Below are positions 33,992 to 46,165 of a stretch of DNA of 64,000 nucleotides, one piece after another. The notes under the pieces are model-generated. The model searched no databases, was not told the DNA's origin, and saw only the letters and a list, made by a program, of their open reading frames with translations. Origin of the DNA: Triatoma infestans (lineage: Eukaryota; Arthropoda; Insecta; Hemiptera; Reduviidae); contig JAAEAF010014385.1 of assembly GCA_011037195.1 (NCBI GenBank), forward strand, positions 1-64,000. The letters run 5' to 3'. Position numbers and translations under genes: made by a program. Numbering within the stretch: position 1 is the stretch's first letter; every line of letters starts with the position of its first letter.

Positions 33992-34254
33992 GTAAATTAA
34001 AACTAATAACCAGATTTTACTTCCCTTAATTTGGGTACGAGGAAGTGTTGGATTCTGTTAAATTTCCAAATATGAGTTTTCATAGGAAATCATGTTTTGA
34101 AGTTCCCGGAAAAGTGATTTTTTTAGAAATTGATGTTTGTGTTTTTGAGGGGGGGGGGGCAGCATAACTAAAAAAACGGAAAGTTGCAAAAAGCTGAAAC
34201 ACTTAAAGTGTTACCAGCGGACGCGACATTAAGATTTTTGAAAAATCACCTGAA

Positions 34255-34430
34255 TATCCAAGTTGAAGCTGCTTCAGTAGTTTGCTGGAAACCGACATTT
34301 CGCTCACATTGTAATTATTGACTTTTAAGGTGTAAACGACGCTAAAAAGGCTCATTGCAATATAGGCGAAAGGTTGGTTTTTAGCAAGCCACTAACGCGA
34401 TCCCAACTCGGAAACTCAAGTGTTTTTCAT
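34255..34430. repeat. Family B foldback hairpin in kinesin intron 4
   Basis: Arms CAGTAGTTTGCTGGAAACCGACATTTCGCTCAC and GGCTCATTGCAATATAGGCGAAAGG...TTAGCAAGCCACTAACGCGATC are inverted copies. The plus core is CTAAAAA instead of CTGAAGA, so it is degenerate. Confidence 0.5.
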
Positions 34431-34479
34431 GAAAATGCCGCGGAAACCTAAGATCAATAAGATTTTAGTCAAAATTGGT

Positions 34480-35400
34480 CGACCATTCTGTAGTTGGCGA
34501 TTTTCTCGAAAATGGCTCCTCCAACGATTTTCTTTAAATTCGGTACATTAAAAGGGCAACAACTTTCATTTCCATTTCCATTTTCCCGGAAAAATTGTTT
34601 AAGGAGTGTGCTCGAAAACGTTAGTTTTTTCCTCTAATGTGCAATTAAAGTGTATTATACGATTCTATTGTCTACATATTAGTAATACATAGCTAATTGT
34701 TGTTAAATATCCGAGTTTAAAATTCGGTTTTCCAAGTTAAAAATTCAGTAACTTTTTTATTACCTTTCGATTATAAATGAATTGTCCAACAAAGTAATAA
34801 CCGTAGCAATAACTAAGTAAAAGAAAACTATAAATTGCAGTAAGGCATATGAGTATTTCACACCAGATTTTTATTTTATGATCTTTATTTCCTGTTACTA
34901 CTCTAAGTGGAAGTATTACGATCGTGTTAATTTTTCGTAAATGTGGTTTTACCGGAAATAATGGTTTCGGCAACTGGAAGTGCGATCCTATTGAATTTTT
35001 TTGTTTCCAGTTTTTAAAAGATTTTCTCGAAAATGGTTCCGGTGATTTCCTATAAACTTCGCTTATTTCCGGTGAAAGCACATTTTCGAAAAATCAACAC
35101 GATCGCAATACTTTCTCTTACAGCTTTAATAGAATGTAAAGATAATAAAATAAAATTCAGGTGTGAAATTCTCGTACGCCTTTCTCTTACCGCAATTAAA
35201 CTTGCTGACTAAACACATACAGACCTATCACTTTCATGAATGAATCTCTGTAATATTAAGTGCTATTAAATGAAATGCTAGATTTCCAATTTTGAAGAAA
35301 GTGCAACTTACTGTGTAGTTTCTGAGTTTTCGGAATTATTTCCAAAACGGTTCCAGCGATTTTCTTTGATTTTAGAATGCTAACTTCACAAATATAAATA
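34480..35400 (-). repeat. Dispersed module repeats in kinesin intron 4
   Basis: Units occur near 34530, 35040 and 35360 with AACGATTTTCTTTAAA or GTGATTTCC cores and GGAAGTGCGATC. The piece at 35060-35150 keeps TTTCCGGTGAAAGCAC...CGATCGCAATACTTTCTCTTAC. Mixed orientation. Confidence 0.45.
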
Positions 35401-35627
35401 CATTTTTCCGCCATTAAGGGCATCTAAACATTTGTTACAAATTCCAGTCTTTAAGAAAATTTGTCAGGATAGAAAGTCGTATGAATCTTTCACAATGTAT
35501 ATATTTCGAAAATAGTTTTACGAACGTCAGGCTGATTGTTTTGAAGTTCAGTTTTAATTCTGTTTTTTATTTTGCAAAGCAGCCAGATGATCCACCAATG
35601 TAACCTTCTGTTTATGTTTACCTCTAG

Positions 35628-35804
35628 AGAAAACAAGCGTTAAAGGTAAAATGCAACTCAGAAAATGAAGCTTTGCGATTAATATTCGATGGAGAATCCA
35701 GAAAGAAGTTTGAAAAGGATCATGCATCATGCAGTACAACGGTGATAACAATCTATATAGACGTCACCTGGCTGAGTAAACCGTACGCTCATTTCTTAAC
35801 AAAG
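35628..35804 (+). CDS. Kinesin-9-like motor, plus copy, exon 5 (switch I region)
   Basis: The acceptor is CCTCTAG and the donor AAG|GTTCAA; 59 codons, phase 0 at both ends. It contains LRLIFDGESRKKF, matching the kinesin loop/helix before switch I, then HASCSTTVITIYI where kinesins have N..SSRSH..F.I. The SSR core of switch I is therefore missing. Roughly 15-20 residues expected between exons 4 and 5 are absent; either the loop is short or a small exon was missed. Confidence 0.78.
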
Positions 35805-36369
35805 GTTCAAACGTTTATTTCTTTCTTTAATTGTGACAATGTGAAACTGTGTGTGCATTACAAAATGCAACTGTTTGACCGAGTTGGATTGGAGATAGTA
35901 ACACTTGTGGCTTTCATTTACTGAACAGGACATTTACCCTAACGAGGTCATCTTAGTTGGTATTTCGCGCATGACTATGATGTCGAAAAAAACATATAGA
36001 CAGTATGGAAGAAATTTGTCTAAACGAATGGCTAGCTTTATTACCTGTTTCAAGATAAATACTGCTTCACTAACCTAGTTCAAGGTCATACAGGGAGCGC
36101 TCTCTGTCATAGTCAAGAAAGGTAGGTACCCCAGCGATCACGTGACTGGCCCAGTTCTCTCTTTTCTACTCCACTGCGATGGTTGCGCTCGCATGAAGTA
36201 TCCTGAAATAACAGAGTTTCTTTCTTCTGTACCAGTCGCTTTATAAACGTCGAGGATTTACTTTATTTTTAAACATTTCTCTGAAATACTGACTATTGGT
36301 AGTAAGCTCTCTTCCAAAAAATAAAGGAAAATTAGATTTTTAACATCCCCAAATATCGTTAGCAACCAT

Positions 36370-36900
36370 TGGTCGTCTATTCGTGGTCTTTTTACTTTCT
36401 CTTACGGCTAGTAAGAGCAAGTATTGTAATTGTGTCAAATTTTCGATATCTTCACCAGAAATATATGTTTTGAGGAGGTCCCCTGAGTCCAAAAAAAGTG
36501 GTTTTTAGACAATGCTGTGTTTGTGCGTCTGTGTATGTGAATGGCAGAGCCCAAAAACGAAAAGTTGCAGTAAGTGCAAACTTGATATTCCGTTTAGATA
36601 TCTCCATGGGATCCATCACTAAGTTTTCTGTCAAAATTCTCAACCGGAAGTTCCACTTTACTGAGTTTTTCTCAGTTTTGTCACGAAAATGGGTACAACG
36701 ATTTTCTTTCTCTAAAGTGCTGTTTCAAATATTACATAATATATTCTATCATCTAAATAATATTAATTAGAATTAAATATGTTGTTGAAATTAAATAAGT
36801 TTGAAGAAAATCGTATGACCGGAAATACGTTTTTACTGAAAAGTATTGTTCAGTTTCCTGCTATTTTCTCTAAAACGGCTCCAACGATTTTCTTACAACT
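36370..36900 (-). repeat. Dispersed module repeat, inverted copy with tail
   Basis: This reads as the reverse complement of the 29290-30000 copy: the tail TTTTTACTTTCTCTTACGGCTAGTAAGAG at about 36388, CACCAGAAATATA, GGACCTC.. mirrored, then cores near 36705 and 36880. Confidence 0.6.
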
Positions 36901-36929
36901 AGAAAACTATAATATCAAATCAAATTTTA

Positions 36930-38042
36930 TTGCTTAAAAAAATTTTTCATTTTACAGCAAGAGTTCACATAAATGTTCACTTTCCAGCAAAAGAAACAAA
37001 ACAAAATTAATGTTCTTAGTTTTTAGTTTTAAACAACAGAGAATTGTTTTCTAACTAAATTAACGTTGTTATTTATAGCTAATGCCAACTATTTCAGTTT
37101 TATCCGTCCAATTTAAATAGGGTTTTAACTTTTTTCTCAATTCTAAGCAAGTTTTTGTGAACGAATACAATTTTTTTATTTCAGATATTGAATTACAATT
37201 TAAAATAATATCTAATGCATCTAGTTCACAATTTGGTAGGTTAACAAAATATTTAGTCTGTAGGCTATAAATGTCTTACATTCTAATAGGAGATGGACAA
37301 TCGAATCTGATAAATCACATTTACAAAGCAAACAGTTTCTTTCCGGGTTAAAATCATATTATTTACCTTTAATTATAACTCTTGGATACTTTTTGTTTGC
37401 CAAACGTAACTGAGCAACTACTTTCAGAAATTCTAATGGAACGTTTTGTGAAAGATATTGCTGTGTACAATTAAATTGACTGATAAATCTAATATACAGA
37501 TTATATTTAGTTTTATAAAGAGCTTCAATGTCAGTACTAATAAGATGGTTTTTGTAAGCTGTTAATAGATTGCATTTATTCTTAGTTATTTCGTTGTGGT
37601 CCTGAGACTCCCAGAGATTAATAGCTCCTACTTTATTTAGGTAGTCCCGCAAGAGAGCGCACCAATTGAAAGGCATTCCCTTGTTATCTACAAAGATCAT
37701 AAGATGGTTAAAGCAGAGTTTTAGAATGCGTGTATCACTCATCTTGAGCAGGCTTATCCACCAGGATAAAATACTTTTAAATATTTGATAGTCAATGTGA
37801 GTTCTTCTGAGTTCGTGGCATAATAACGCGTCAGGGGTTGATCTGGGAAGTTGCAGCAAAGATTTGAAAAACTTGATTTGTACTTTCTCCAGCAGATCAG
37901 CGTAAGGCGGCGACCATGTCTCTCCGCAGTACAACAATACACTGCTTACCATCGAGTCAAATAATATCTCTTTAGCCTTCCACACATCTGATCTTCCCTT
38001 GGACAGTATATGCTTTATGTTTACGGACGCTGCTATGCTCAT
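36930..38042 (-). pseudogene. LINE C-terminal fragment
   Basis: A 227-residue open frame (37359-38042) carries KAKEILFDSMVSSVLLYCGE and then LLEKVQIKFFKSLLQLP, the region after the reverse transcriptase in non-LTR elements. Farther on the minus strand is a CX2CX9HX4C knuckle (near 37270-37340), and the 3' end has AATAAAATTTGATTTGAT near 36920. It is 5'-truncated. Of several LINE groups in the window it looks most like the CR1/L2 side. Confidence 0.7.
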
Positions 38043-38783
38043 AGGAAAACTGTAATATCTGTTACAAAACTATTAATGTGTGAACTACACATAAATAATG
38101 TAAAGTTCTACAAATTTTAACTGAAATATTTCTCTGCGAAAAATTCAGTAAAAAGGGGTTTCTGGGAGAGAGATGTTTTTTTTCTGAAGTGTTATCTTTG
38201 GCGATCATACAATTCTACCATCAAAACAAAATTAATTATGCTGGAATGTAATGTTTAGGTAGAAGAAGCTTAAAAGAGACATAAATAAATCTGAGGCTTT
38301 ATTAATGCTCACGGCACAAGAGCTAAACATAGAATTAAAAAAGGGATCGCTAATAAATATCCAGAGCCCAAGAGAGAAGCGGCAAAACTTCTTCCTTGGT
38401 TTCAATTTAAAAATTGAAGTTGATTCTACAATTCTGAATACATAAATTGCCAAATTTGTGAGTTTCAAAAAAATTACACCGACGAATTTCGGTATATAGA
38501 CTGTAAAATTTGGCAATTACAATTTTGTCAACTGCACTAAGAGAAAGCTGAATAATGTTTCACACCAATAATGATTGTTGTAGAATAATGTTTGTTAATA
38601 AAGCAAACTGGTTTATTGAACCTTTAGTTTGGGTCGAAATGGCCTGTTCAATGAAAAAAATAAATAATTTGTATAAATCAAGAACTAATTGCTGCCACTA
38701 ACCAATCCCTGTTAATCGAAATCACAAACTCTTTATTAACACTAGAAATGGACAAATTGTTTATTTGTTAATTGTTTTTTTAG
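38043..38783. other. Intron sequence with no firm assignment
   Basis: A weak frame at about 38330-38520 (plus) has PKREAAKLLPWF and CQICEF, perhaps a zinc-finger piece of a mobile element. I cannot name it. Confidence 0.3.
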
Positions 38784-38995
38784 ATACAATTAGTGGACAC
38801 TGCGGGCGTGGAGAGTATCACCTCTAAATCTAGATCAGACCCTTGTCAGATATCATCAAACATGGCGATGTGTTGGATAGATTATGTAGTAGCGAATGCC
38901 AGTCGTGTACATCCAGACGAGGAAAGGCCAGTTATAGTGAGAGCATCACAACTGAGTGAATATATCGGACCATCATTAATCAAAGGAAATATCAG
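38784..38995 (+). CDS. Kinesin-9-like motor, plus copy, exon 6 (switch II region)
   Basis: The acceptor is TTTTAG and the donor ATCAG|GTAAAA; 212 nt, phase 0 to 2. IQLVDTAGVESI aligns with kinesin I.LVDLAGSER (switch II). L becomes T, S becomes V and R becomes I; the glutamate that pairs with switch I arginine is kept, but its partner is gone. The helix after it (MAMCWIDYVV..A) corresponds to INKSL..L..VI.AL, again diverged. RASQLSEYIGPSL matches the R.SKLT.LL..SLGG region. Confidence 0.83.
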
Positions 38996-39479
38996 GTAAA
39001 ATATTTGCCTAAGCATCCAACAGATGGCAGAACGAACTCTACACTGCCATAGAATAAGATGATTGAGTCCGCAATGCTGGGCTCTTGATTTTGTCCGTCA
39101 TATCTTGCTTCTATTCTTGTTATGATCGGCTACTTATCTTCATTCATACTCACAGATTGGTTTAATAACACTGTGTAGAAATACTGACGTGTACTAAGCT
39201 GGTTACTAAGCCGACAGAAGGTTATCTTATTATGAATATATCTTCAACTAGTAAATCATGTAGGGAAAAAAAAGATCATTCTGAAATAAAATTGGTATAT
39301 AAAATTAGTCACTTACTCCAAATAATACAATTTAATCAAGAAATTTTGTTTAGAATTCCAACGTTATTATGTTTGGCCATAAAAACTATGGAAGTTTTCA
39401 CTTGTATACCTTAGCGGTTTTATATGGAGCCATCTATGTCATAATGAACAAAGCTTGTGCAAATTTGAACTATCTTATC

Positions 39480-39764
39480 CCAGTACTCCTCCAAAATAGA
39501 TATTTTTAGAAAAATGTTTCAAATAAAAGTGAAATAATTCCATCTGTGCAGCAAGCATTCCAAGTTCAAAGTTTACATGAAGTTTAAAGAAAATCGTTGG
39601 AGCCGTTTTCGAAGAAATCATGAAAACTGAAAAAACATTCAGTATAGCCGCAATTCTGGTTCATGGTTTTTTCCCGAAACCTTCGTTTTTTATGCGGTAG
39701 TAGTGCCTAAATGGAATACCAATTTTGAGCTTTGTGGGTCTTTTCGTTTTTGAGATATTCTGTT

Positions 39765-39795
<31 letters not shown>

Positions 39796-39925
39796 AATCA
39801 CTAGAAACATTTTTTCGTATTCAGGAGCCCCCAAAACATGTATTTCCGGTGAAAATCCAATTTCGCAAATTTGGCACGATCGCAATATTTCCTCTTACTG
39901 GGGAGTAAGAAAAAGTAAAAAAGCG
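39480..39925 (+). repeat. Dispersed module repeat with CA microsatellite and tail
   Basis: A core at about 39590 (AAAGAAAATCGTTGGAGCCG), a CA run at about 39762-39791, TTTCCGGTGAAAATCC, GATCGCAATATTTCCTCTTACTGGGG and GTAAGAAAAAGTAAAAAA. The order is the same as in 29290-30000. Confidence 0.65.
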
Positions 39926-40464
39926 TAGTAAAAATGGCATGGACGATGGTAAGTATTAAGTGATGAAATGTCTGGTAGCTACGTTGCAAAGTTGAAGAAT
40001 CGCATTTCTTAGTTCTAACTTCGTCAGAATGTTCTCGATAACGGCCCAATGATTTTCTTCAAAGTTGCATCCAACAATCGCCCACCAACAATCTAACTCC
40101 TCTGTTTGACACATTATTACTCCGAGCGGAACTCTGGAGAATCTATTAGTTAGATCTAACTTTTAACAGCCTTTAAAGTTTTGCTGGTGGTTCTGAAGAG
40201 TGTGCTGTCTTAGTCTTAAAAAACCAACACATTAGTCCCCACCATTGTAGACATTAGTTGAAGAAAATTAATCAATTTTGAATTGCATAGCAGAACGTCG
40301 TGTGATCATTGCACACTAGACTTGTTTCTTTTATTTTCTAGAATAAGGTTTTCTCGATATGTTTTGCAAATGCTAACATCTCGTAGCATCGGCACTATAG
40401 AAAGCACAATTGTCGTGCTATAAATCTCTTTTAAATATTAATAATAATTTTATTAATTTTGTAG

Positions 40465-40612
40465 ACTTATCTGCCATGTCCGGTTGACGAAAGATGATCT
40501 TCTCCCAACACTTAATGCAATGAAGTTTGGCGCTGAACTAAAAAAATTACCTCTTCCAGAACTGGTGATTGCCAAAAAGCTGAGTGGCCAGCTTCTCATC
40601 CAATCATTGCAG
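40465..40612 (+). CDS. Kinesin-9-like motor, plus copy, exon 7
   Basis: The acceptor is TTTGTAG and the donor TTGCAG|GTAACT; one base completes the split arginine codon, 49 codons follow, and it ends in phase 0. LICHVRLTKDDLLPTLNAMK then FGAELKKL matches the last motor segment (..V..I.......ET...L.FA.R...). This ends the motor domain and starts the neck-like region. Confidence 0.83.
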
Positions 40613-41209
40613 GTAACTCAGTGAACTGTATGAAGATGGAGTTAGTAGTCTTCATTGAATGCCCTGCGAATCAGAACAGTTTAAAGAATCTACCAAGAAA
40701 AAAAAAATCAGTTAGTTCATTACCTTTCACGAGAGCAATGTTATCTAAAAAGTACACACAGCCACTGATCATTTCAAACAGAGATATCAAAATCAGATGT
40801 TGAAACAGAGACGTTACAAGAGGCTCTTTAGATATCAGGACACCCCAAATAAAACGGGCCTCGTCAGCGTCATGACACCTACTTCAGCATTCATTCAAAC
40901 TATCTCACCTTGCTGTGTCTCTCAGCTCTAGCAAATTAAGGGTTGCTCTGAAGTAAATAAATTGGAGACCTCGTGCTGTAATAGTATAGTGTATCAATCT
41001 GCCCAACAAGTTGCTCCAGTCGCTCTCTCCGCCTCTACTTTACCTTACTACCTTTTCTCTTACTTACTTACGCTTATACTGTACTTTACCTTTATACCGA
41101 CATTGCAGTATTTATAGAAGTTTATAGTTAGACGAGTACTTTCTATAAAGTACTTAGTCAACGCGTAGCACTTTACGCATACCACATTACTGAGTAGGTT
41201 ATTCAGTTA

Positions 41210-41470
41210 TTCTCTATTTTTTCTAAAACGGCTCCGATGATTTTTTTTTTTCAACTGCGCATATCAGCTAACCGTATAAAGAGCTACAACTTTTATCTGA
41301 AACATTTTTCCGGGAAAATTCATTTCCGGTTGTTTAGGGAGATGGATGACGTTAAGTTTTCCTCTAAAGTGCCAATTCGATATATTATACGATACTATCA
41401 TCTATACAGTATAAATGAGAATTCAATGATTGGCCAAAATTTTGAGTTTGAAGACAGTCTTATTACCGGA
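41210..41470 (-). repeat. Dispersed module repeat unit left of the mariner-like element
   Basis: This contains AACGGCTCCGATGATTTTTTTT, CATTTCCGG and TTACCGGAAGTAC, the inverted-orientation core of the module family. Confidence 0.45.
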
Positions 41471-41522
41471 AGTACAACTTTTTTATTATATTTGGGATGT
41501 ACATATTTATATTTTTATTATA

Positions 41523-44281
41523 CAGTGTGGACACCGAGCAGAGGTCATAATTTCGGGAGGTGATTCAGCAGCTCAAATACAACAAAAATATTCCATTCTC
41601 TCTGGCCCGATTCTCAATAGTGTTCAAGCTATTTGCATTTTTAACTTTACCGTCGATATTCGCGTTTTTTGCCATAAAAACGGTTGTAACTTTTCTATGC
41701 TTTATCCTTCAACAAATCTGTTTATTCCAAACGCAAGAGCATTAAATTTCCTATAAATTTACCTAACCCACAACCTCAAAATGTTTCTTATAAACCATGA
41801 TAATTTTTACTTTAATGTCCAAAAAAATTCGTTCTCGATAATTTTTGTTACAATTTGCAATTATATTTTTTCAATGATTAATGAATCAAGGAGTCACCTA
41901 ATTACAGAAAAAGTTGCGCATTTATTGAGCTTCAGGGCCATATGGATTTTTTTTTTTTTTTTTTTTTAATATTACTCTATCCCGAACAGAGGGGTGTAAA
42001 GGCAGAAAACTTGCGTAATCGTATGAAAAGGTGCGTAACAGACTTTTCACTGATATCAAATTATTAATTTCCTCGTATGGCAATTTTTGGAGAAGGAACA
42101 TAAATAAAATAACTATTTTAGTTTTGAATTATTATTAATTATCTTAGATGAAAAAAATCTCCATTATGTCATTAATATAAGTTGCACAAAGAATTGTAGT
42201 CAAGAAACTAAAATTTGCCATCATTCTTTATCACTTCCTTGTTTGAATGATATTACTTATTTTTTGACACCTAAATAAATATCATAGATTTAACATAAAT
42301 CATAAATCGTTTAATTGAAGGTTTAAAATAACATTTTATTGATATCATTATCCACCCTCTAATACCCAATGTTGGGTTTGTCAAAGTGCAAGGTGCAATG
42401 GTGGAAATATTTACACAAATAAGAAATCTCTTGAATCCACTTATAACAATGAAAATAAACATTTTGCTACATTACTTGATCTTTTGTCAGTTTACTTTTG
42501 ATTGCCAGCAATATTAGACGTATAGATTCATCATAAATTAGGCATCGCGATCATGCCAAACTTATTTACTAACGAAGAATATACCGACATTGTTTTTTAC
42601 ATCCGGTGCCGCTCGTGGAAATGATCAACAAGCGGAGAGGGAATACCGAGCGCTTTTTCCGACACGACGTGCACCTGACTAGAGAACGATAGTTAGAGCG
42701 TATAAGATTTTAAGGGAAACTGGCAAAACTGCGAACCAAGCAGGCAGTATAACTGGTAGGGAAAACTGACGGATGCAGACCGATATAATTTTGACGGCTT
42801 TCAATAATAATCCGCAGTTAAGTATTCGGAGGCCGGCATTGCATAGCACGGTATTCAACGTGTTAAGAAATGATGGCAGATATCCATATCACTTCGCTCC
42901 TGCACAACATTTTCTACCACTAGCTAAGGAATCAAGATCACAATTTTGCGAGTGCTTTTTGACAAGAACAAGAAATGATCAGTCATTTCCTAATTCTGTG
43001 CTATGGACGGATGAGGCAACATTTTCACGGCAAGGTATTTTTAATTATCACAATAATCACATTTGGTCCCAGGAGAATCCACATGCAATTAGAGTATCCC
43101 ACTATAAACATCAATTCAGTATTAATGTTTGGTTAGGTATTTTTTGGAGATATCTTTTACACCCCATAATTTTGCTATAGCGTCTTAATTCGCACAACTA
43201 CTTTCAATTTCTTAAAAATGATTTACCAACATCCCTTGAAGATATTCATCTTCGAGCAAGGACAGAAGTATGGTGGCAGATGGGCGGATGTCCTGCCCAC
43301 TATGGAAGAGCAATAACATCCTGGCTGGATGACAATTATCCGTAAAGGTGGATAGGGCGATATGGACCCGTACGATGGCCGCCGAGGAGTCTCGACTTAA
43401 CACCATTTGAGTTTTATTTGTGGGGAACCTTAAAAACAAAGGTTTATTTTCAACTTCCATCGAGAGCAGGGAACAACTAATTGGAAGAATCACAGTTGCG
43501 TGCGATGAATTGAGGCAGAATGCTCAAGAAATAGGAAGTGCAACCTCGTCAGTCGTAAAACGGAGCAGATTATGTATTAGGAGAAGAAGGGTGGCAATTC
43601 GAACAATTTTTGTAGCGATTTTAGGTAAGCACCTACCTGTTCTATTCTATTACTAATGTATTGTATATTTTTTTACTTCCGTTTTATTAAATAATAATTG
43701 TTCAAAACTAAAATGTTCATTTTATTTTTGTTCCTTCTCCAAAATTTGACATACGAGGAAATTAATGATTTGTTATCAGTGAAAAGTCGGATACCAGTTT
43801 TTTGCATTTACACCCCTCTGTTCGGGGTAGGGTAATATTAAAAAAAAAATTCCATATGGTCTTGAAGCTCAATAAATGCGCAACTTTTTTTGTAATTAGG
43901 TGATTCCTTGATTCATTAATCGTTGAAAAAATACAATTGAAAATTTTAACAAAAATCATCGAGAACGAATTTATTGGAGATTATAGTAAAAATTTAATGG
44001 TTTATAAGAAGAAACGTTTTGAGGCTCTGTGTTAGGTAAATTTATAGGAAATTTAATGCTCTTTCGTTTGGAATAAACGGATTTGTTGTAGGATAAAGCA
44101 TAGAAAAGTTACAACCGTTTTTATAATGAAAAACCAAATATCGACGGAAAAGTTAAAAATGCAAATATCTTGGACACGATTTGAGAATAGGGCCAGAGTG
44201 AATAGAATATTTTTTGTTGAATTTGAGCTGCTGATAATTCACTTTGCGAAATTTCGACCTCTATTCCGTGTACAGCCAGTG
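41523..44281 (+). mobile_element. Mariner-like element with ~600-bp terminal inverted repeats
   Basis: The sequence from about 41523 to 42140 is mirrored by about 43700 to 44281. The outer tips share CAGTGTGGACAC.../CACTGGCTGTACAC... and AGAGGTC, each next to a TA. The inverted repeats are old, with many mismatches and poly(T) length differences. Between them lies one transposase pseudogene with DDE and TDEATF motifs. Repeats this long are unusual for the superfamily. Confidence 0.78.
42553..43659 (+). pseudogene. IS630/Tc1-mariner-like transposase pseudogene with N-terminal helix-turn-helix
   Basis: From the ATG at 42553 the N-terminus FTNEEYTDIVF resembles the helix-turn-helix domain that Pfam calls DUF4817. 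The best frame, 42773-43180, has LWTDEATFSRQGIFN and WSQENPHAIR, the first catalytic Asp region. In other frames follow GGCPAHYGR (compare the second Asp, HDGAP.H), WPPRSLDLTPFEFYLWG (the third acidic position) and EQFL. Frameshifts near 43180 and 43345 and a stop near 43480 inactivate it. Confidence 0.8.
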
Positions 44282-44589
44282 TATGTAAATTGTATCCTAA
44301 GTAACACCCGTGTAGATAAATTATAAATCGTAAATAATAAATCAAAACTATATAAAACTGATAAATTGCAGTAAGAGGAATCCGTGTGAATATTTCCATG
44401 CAGATTTTGTTATAAATATTAAATCTCTTTTTGCTTTAATGAAACACACTTCAGTTTATTTGGATTCGATTACATTAAGGAATTTCTATTCCTTTATGAA
44501 TGTGTATCTTGAATATTTCACCATCTCGACAGTGGCATGCTCTGTCCCCCTCACATAGATCTTGGCTACGCCTTTGCATAACTGACGAT

Positions 44590-45010
44590 TCTATGAAAAC
44601 AATCATTTCTTCGTACTCAGCGGTCTCGAAACGGGTATTTCCGGTGTAAAACTCAATTTCGAAAATTTTGGCAAGATCGCCATACTTTCTCTTACTAGAG
44701 AAAAATATTTTTAACGAATAGTCTGGACTTGTGTTTATGCAAAGTAACTAAATGGGAGTTAAAATTTGAGTTACCGGCGAATTTTCATTTCAGGTCTGCT
44801 GAAAAATAATTGACTCGCATAGAGTAGCGAGTATTCGCTCACTCCAAAAATGTATATGTTTGAGAATTAAGTACCAAGGAGTCGAAATATCGCAGGAAGT
44901 TCAAAATTCATATTCCACGATCCAACAACTAGAAATGCGACTTTACTGTATTCTTTTTCAGTTTTTCGTGATTTCCTAGAAACTGGGCTATACTTTCTTT
45001 AAACTTGTAT
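44590..45010. repeat. Dispersed module repeat, degraded
   Basis: GGTATTTCCGGTGTAAAACTC, GATCGCCATACTTTCTCTTACTAGAG and a second inverted-type core near 44990. Confidence 0.45.
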
Positions 45011-45120
45011 TAACCGTATACTTAGAAGCCTACCATTTTTTATTCTTTAAATTCAGAAGAGCGTGCAACACTCTTATCATATTCAAAGGTCAATAAAAAA
45101 GAATTTGTTGACCATTGTTG

Positions 45121-45510
45121 AATTATGTTATGAAGAAATTTGGTGAGGATCGGTCAAAAAAAAAAAAACATTCAATCATGCCAATGTTTCGACAGAGTTT
45201 CTTGTCTTTATCAAGGATTAATATATAGAAAGTCGTGAAAATGTGGAGAAAGAATTTTTAAACTTGCACATTTGTCACATCGCAAAACCATAAAAAGGAA
45301 AATTAAAAGTTACTATTGCCTTATCTTAAATCATCTACAGAAAAAAAAAAAATTTCTGTAGATGATTTAAGGCAAGGCACTACTAGTTATATACAGTATA
45401 TAGTAAAAGTATACAGTATATATGACACTAGTAATATATAGTATTTAATATATAGAAAGAAATTGAATTTTCTTGACCGATCCTCACCAAATTTCTTCTA
45501 ACATTATTCA
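45121..45510. mobile_element. Foldback/MITE-like element with internal perfect hairpin
   Basis: The ends are inverted copies: GAATTATGTTATGAAGAAATTT..GGATCGGTCAA near 45121 and its reverse complement near 45472-45510. Inside, TTAAATCATCTACAGAAA and TTTCTGTAGATGATTTAA face each other at about 45327-45375 around an A-rich loop. The left part also holds a minus-strand hammerhead-like motif (45181-45216) with TTGATAA in place of CTGANGA, a GACA/TGTC helix II and a CC/GG helix I. Confidence 0.65.
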
Positions 45511-45843
45511 GGCCAATCTTAAACCCTAACGCATAACCATTATATTCCCTAACCACATTTATATATATTCATATATTTAGACAAAATTATACTAGAATTG
45601 TAGCAACTACAGAATGACTTATGTGTTACTCTAGTTCAGTGATGGCGAACCTATGACACGCGAGCTCATTTTTGGTGACACGCATCTTCAAAGATAAAAA
45701 ATTTCATAATTCAAAAAAATCTTATTTTTCTGATAATGTAGCTCATATAGTTAGTTAGCAACTCTCTCTGTTAACTACATATTTTGTGTTTAGTTTGTTT
45801 CATGGAAATTATAAATACCGATTAACATTTTTTTTTAATTTTA

Positions 45844-45880
45844 TCCCTGAAAAAGACAATAAATTTGTCGAAACGTTGGA
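45844..45880 (+). ncRNA. Hammerhead-ribozyme-like motif inside the hAT element
   Basis: TCC, CTGAAAA, A, GACAA-TAAA-TTGTC (one extra T), GAAAC, GTT, GGA. Helix I is TCC/GGA and helix II GACAA/TTGTC. The core has G8 changed to A, which should weaken or abolish cleavage. Confidence 0.45.
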
Positions 45881-45924
45881 AAAGATTTTAAAAAAAGTGT
45901 ACATTTTATTGACCGCTCCTCGAG

Positions 45925-46111
45925 ATCTCCTTTAGTTGTTTTGCTAACAATTTTTTCATCCACATATTTTTGTGAGACATTGTTCTCAGCATTAAATAAT
46001 ATTAAGACAAACAAACGGAATCGGTTAACAGATGAAGTCAGTGGCGTTTGTTTGGCCTTGAAATGTACCAAGTATAAATCCGAAATAGAAGATTTAGCAG
46101 ACAAACTTCAG
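45925..46111 (+). pseudogene. hAT transposase C-terminal fragment
   Basis: The frame reads FSSTYFCETLFSALN..K then RLTDE and CLALKCTKY, the C-terminal dimerisation block of hAT transposases (compare F.ST..CE..FS..N..K...RN.L). It is cut by the foldback insertion at 46126. Confidence 0.8.
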
Positions 46112-46165
46112 CACCAAAAAAGTCATCAGAGACATTTTCCGCGGTAGCCTGCTTCATTTTGTAGT

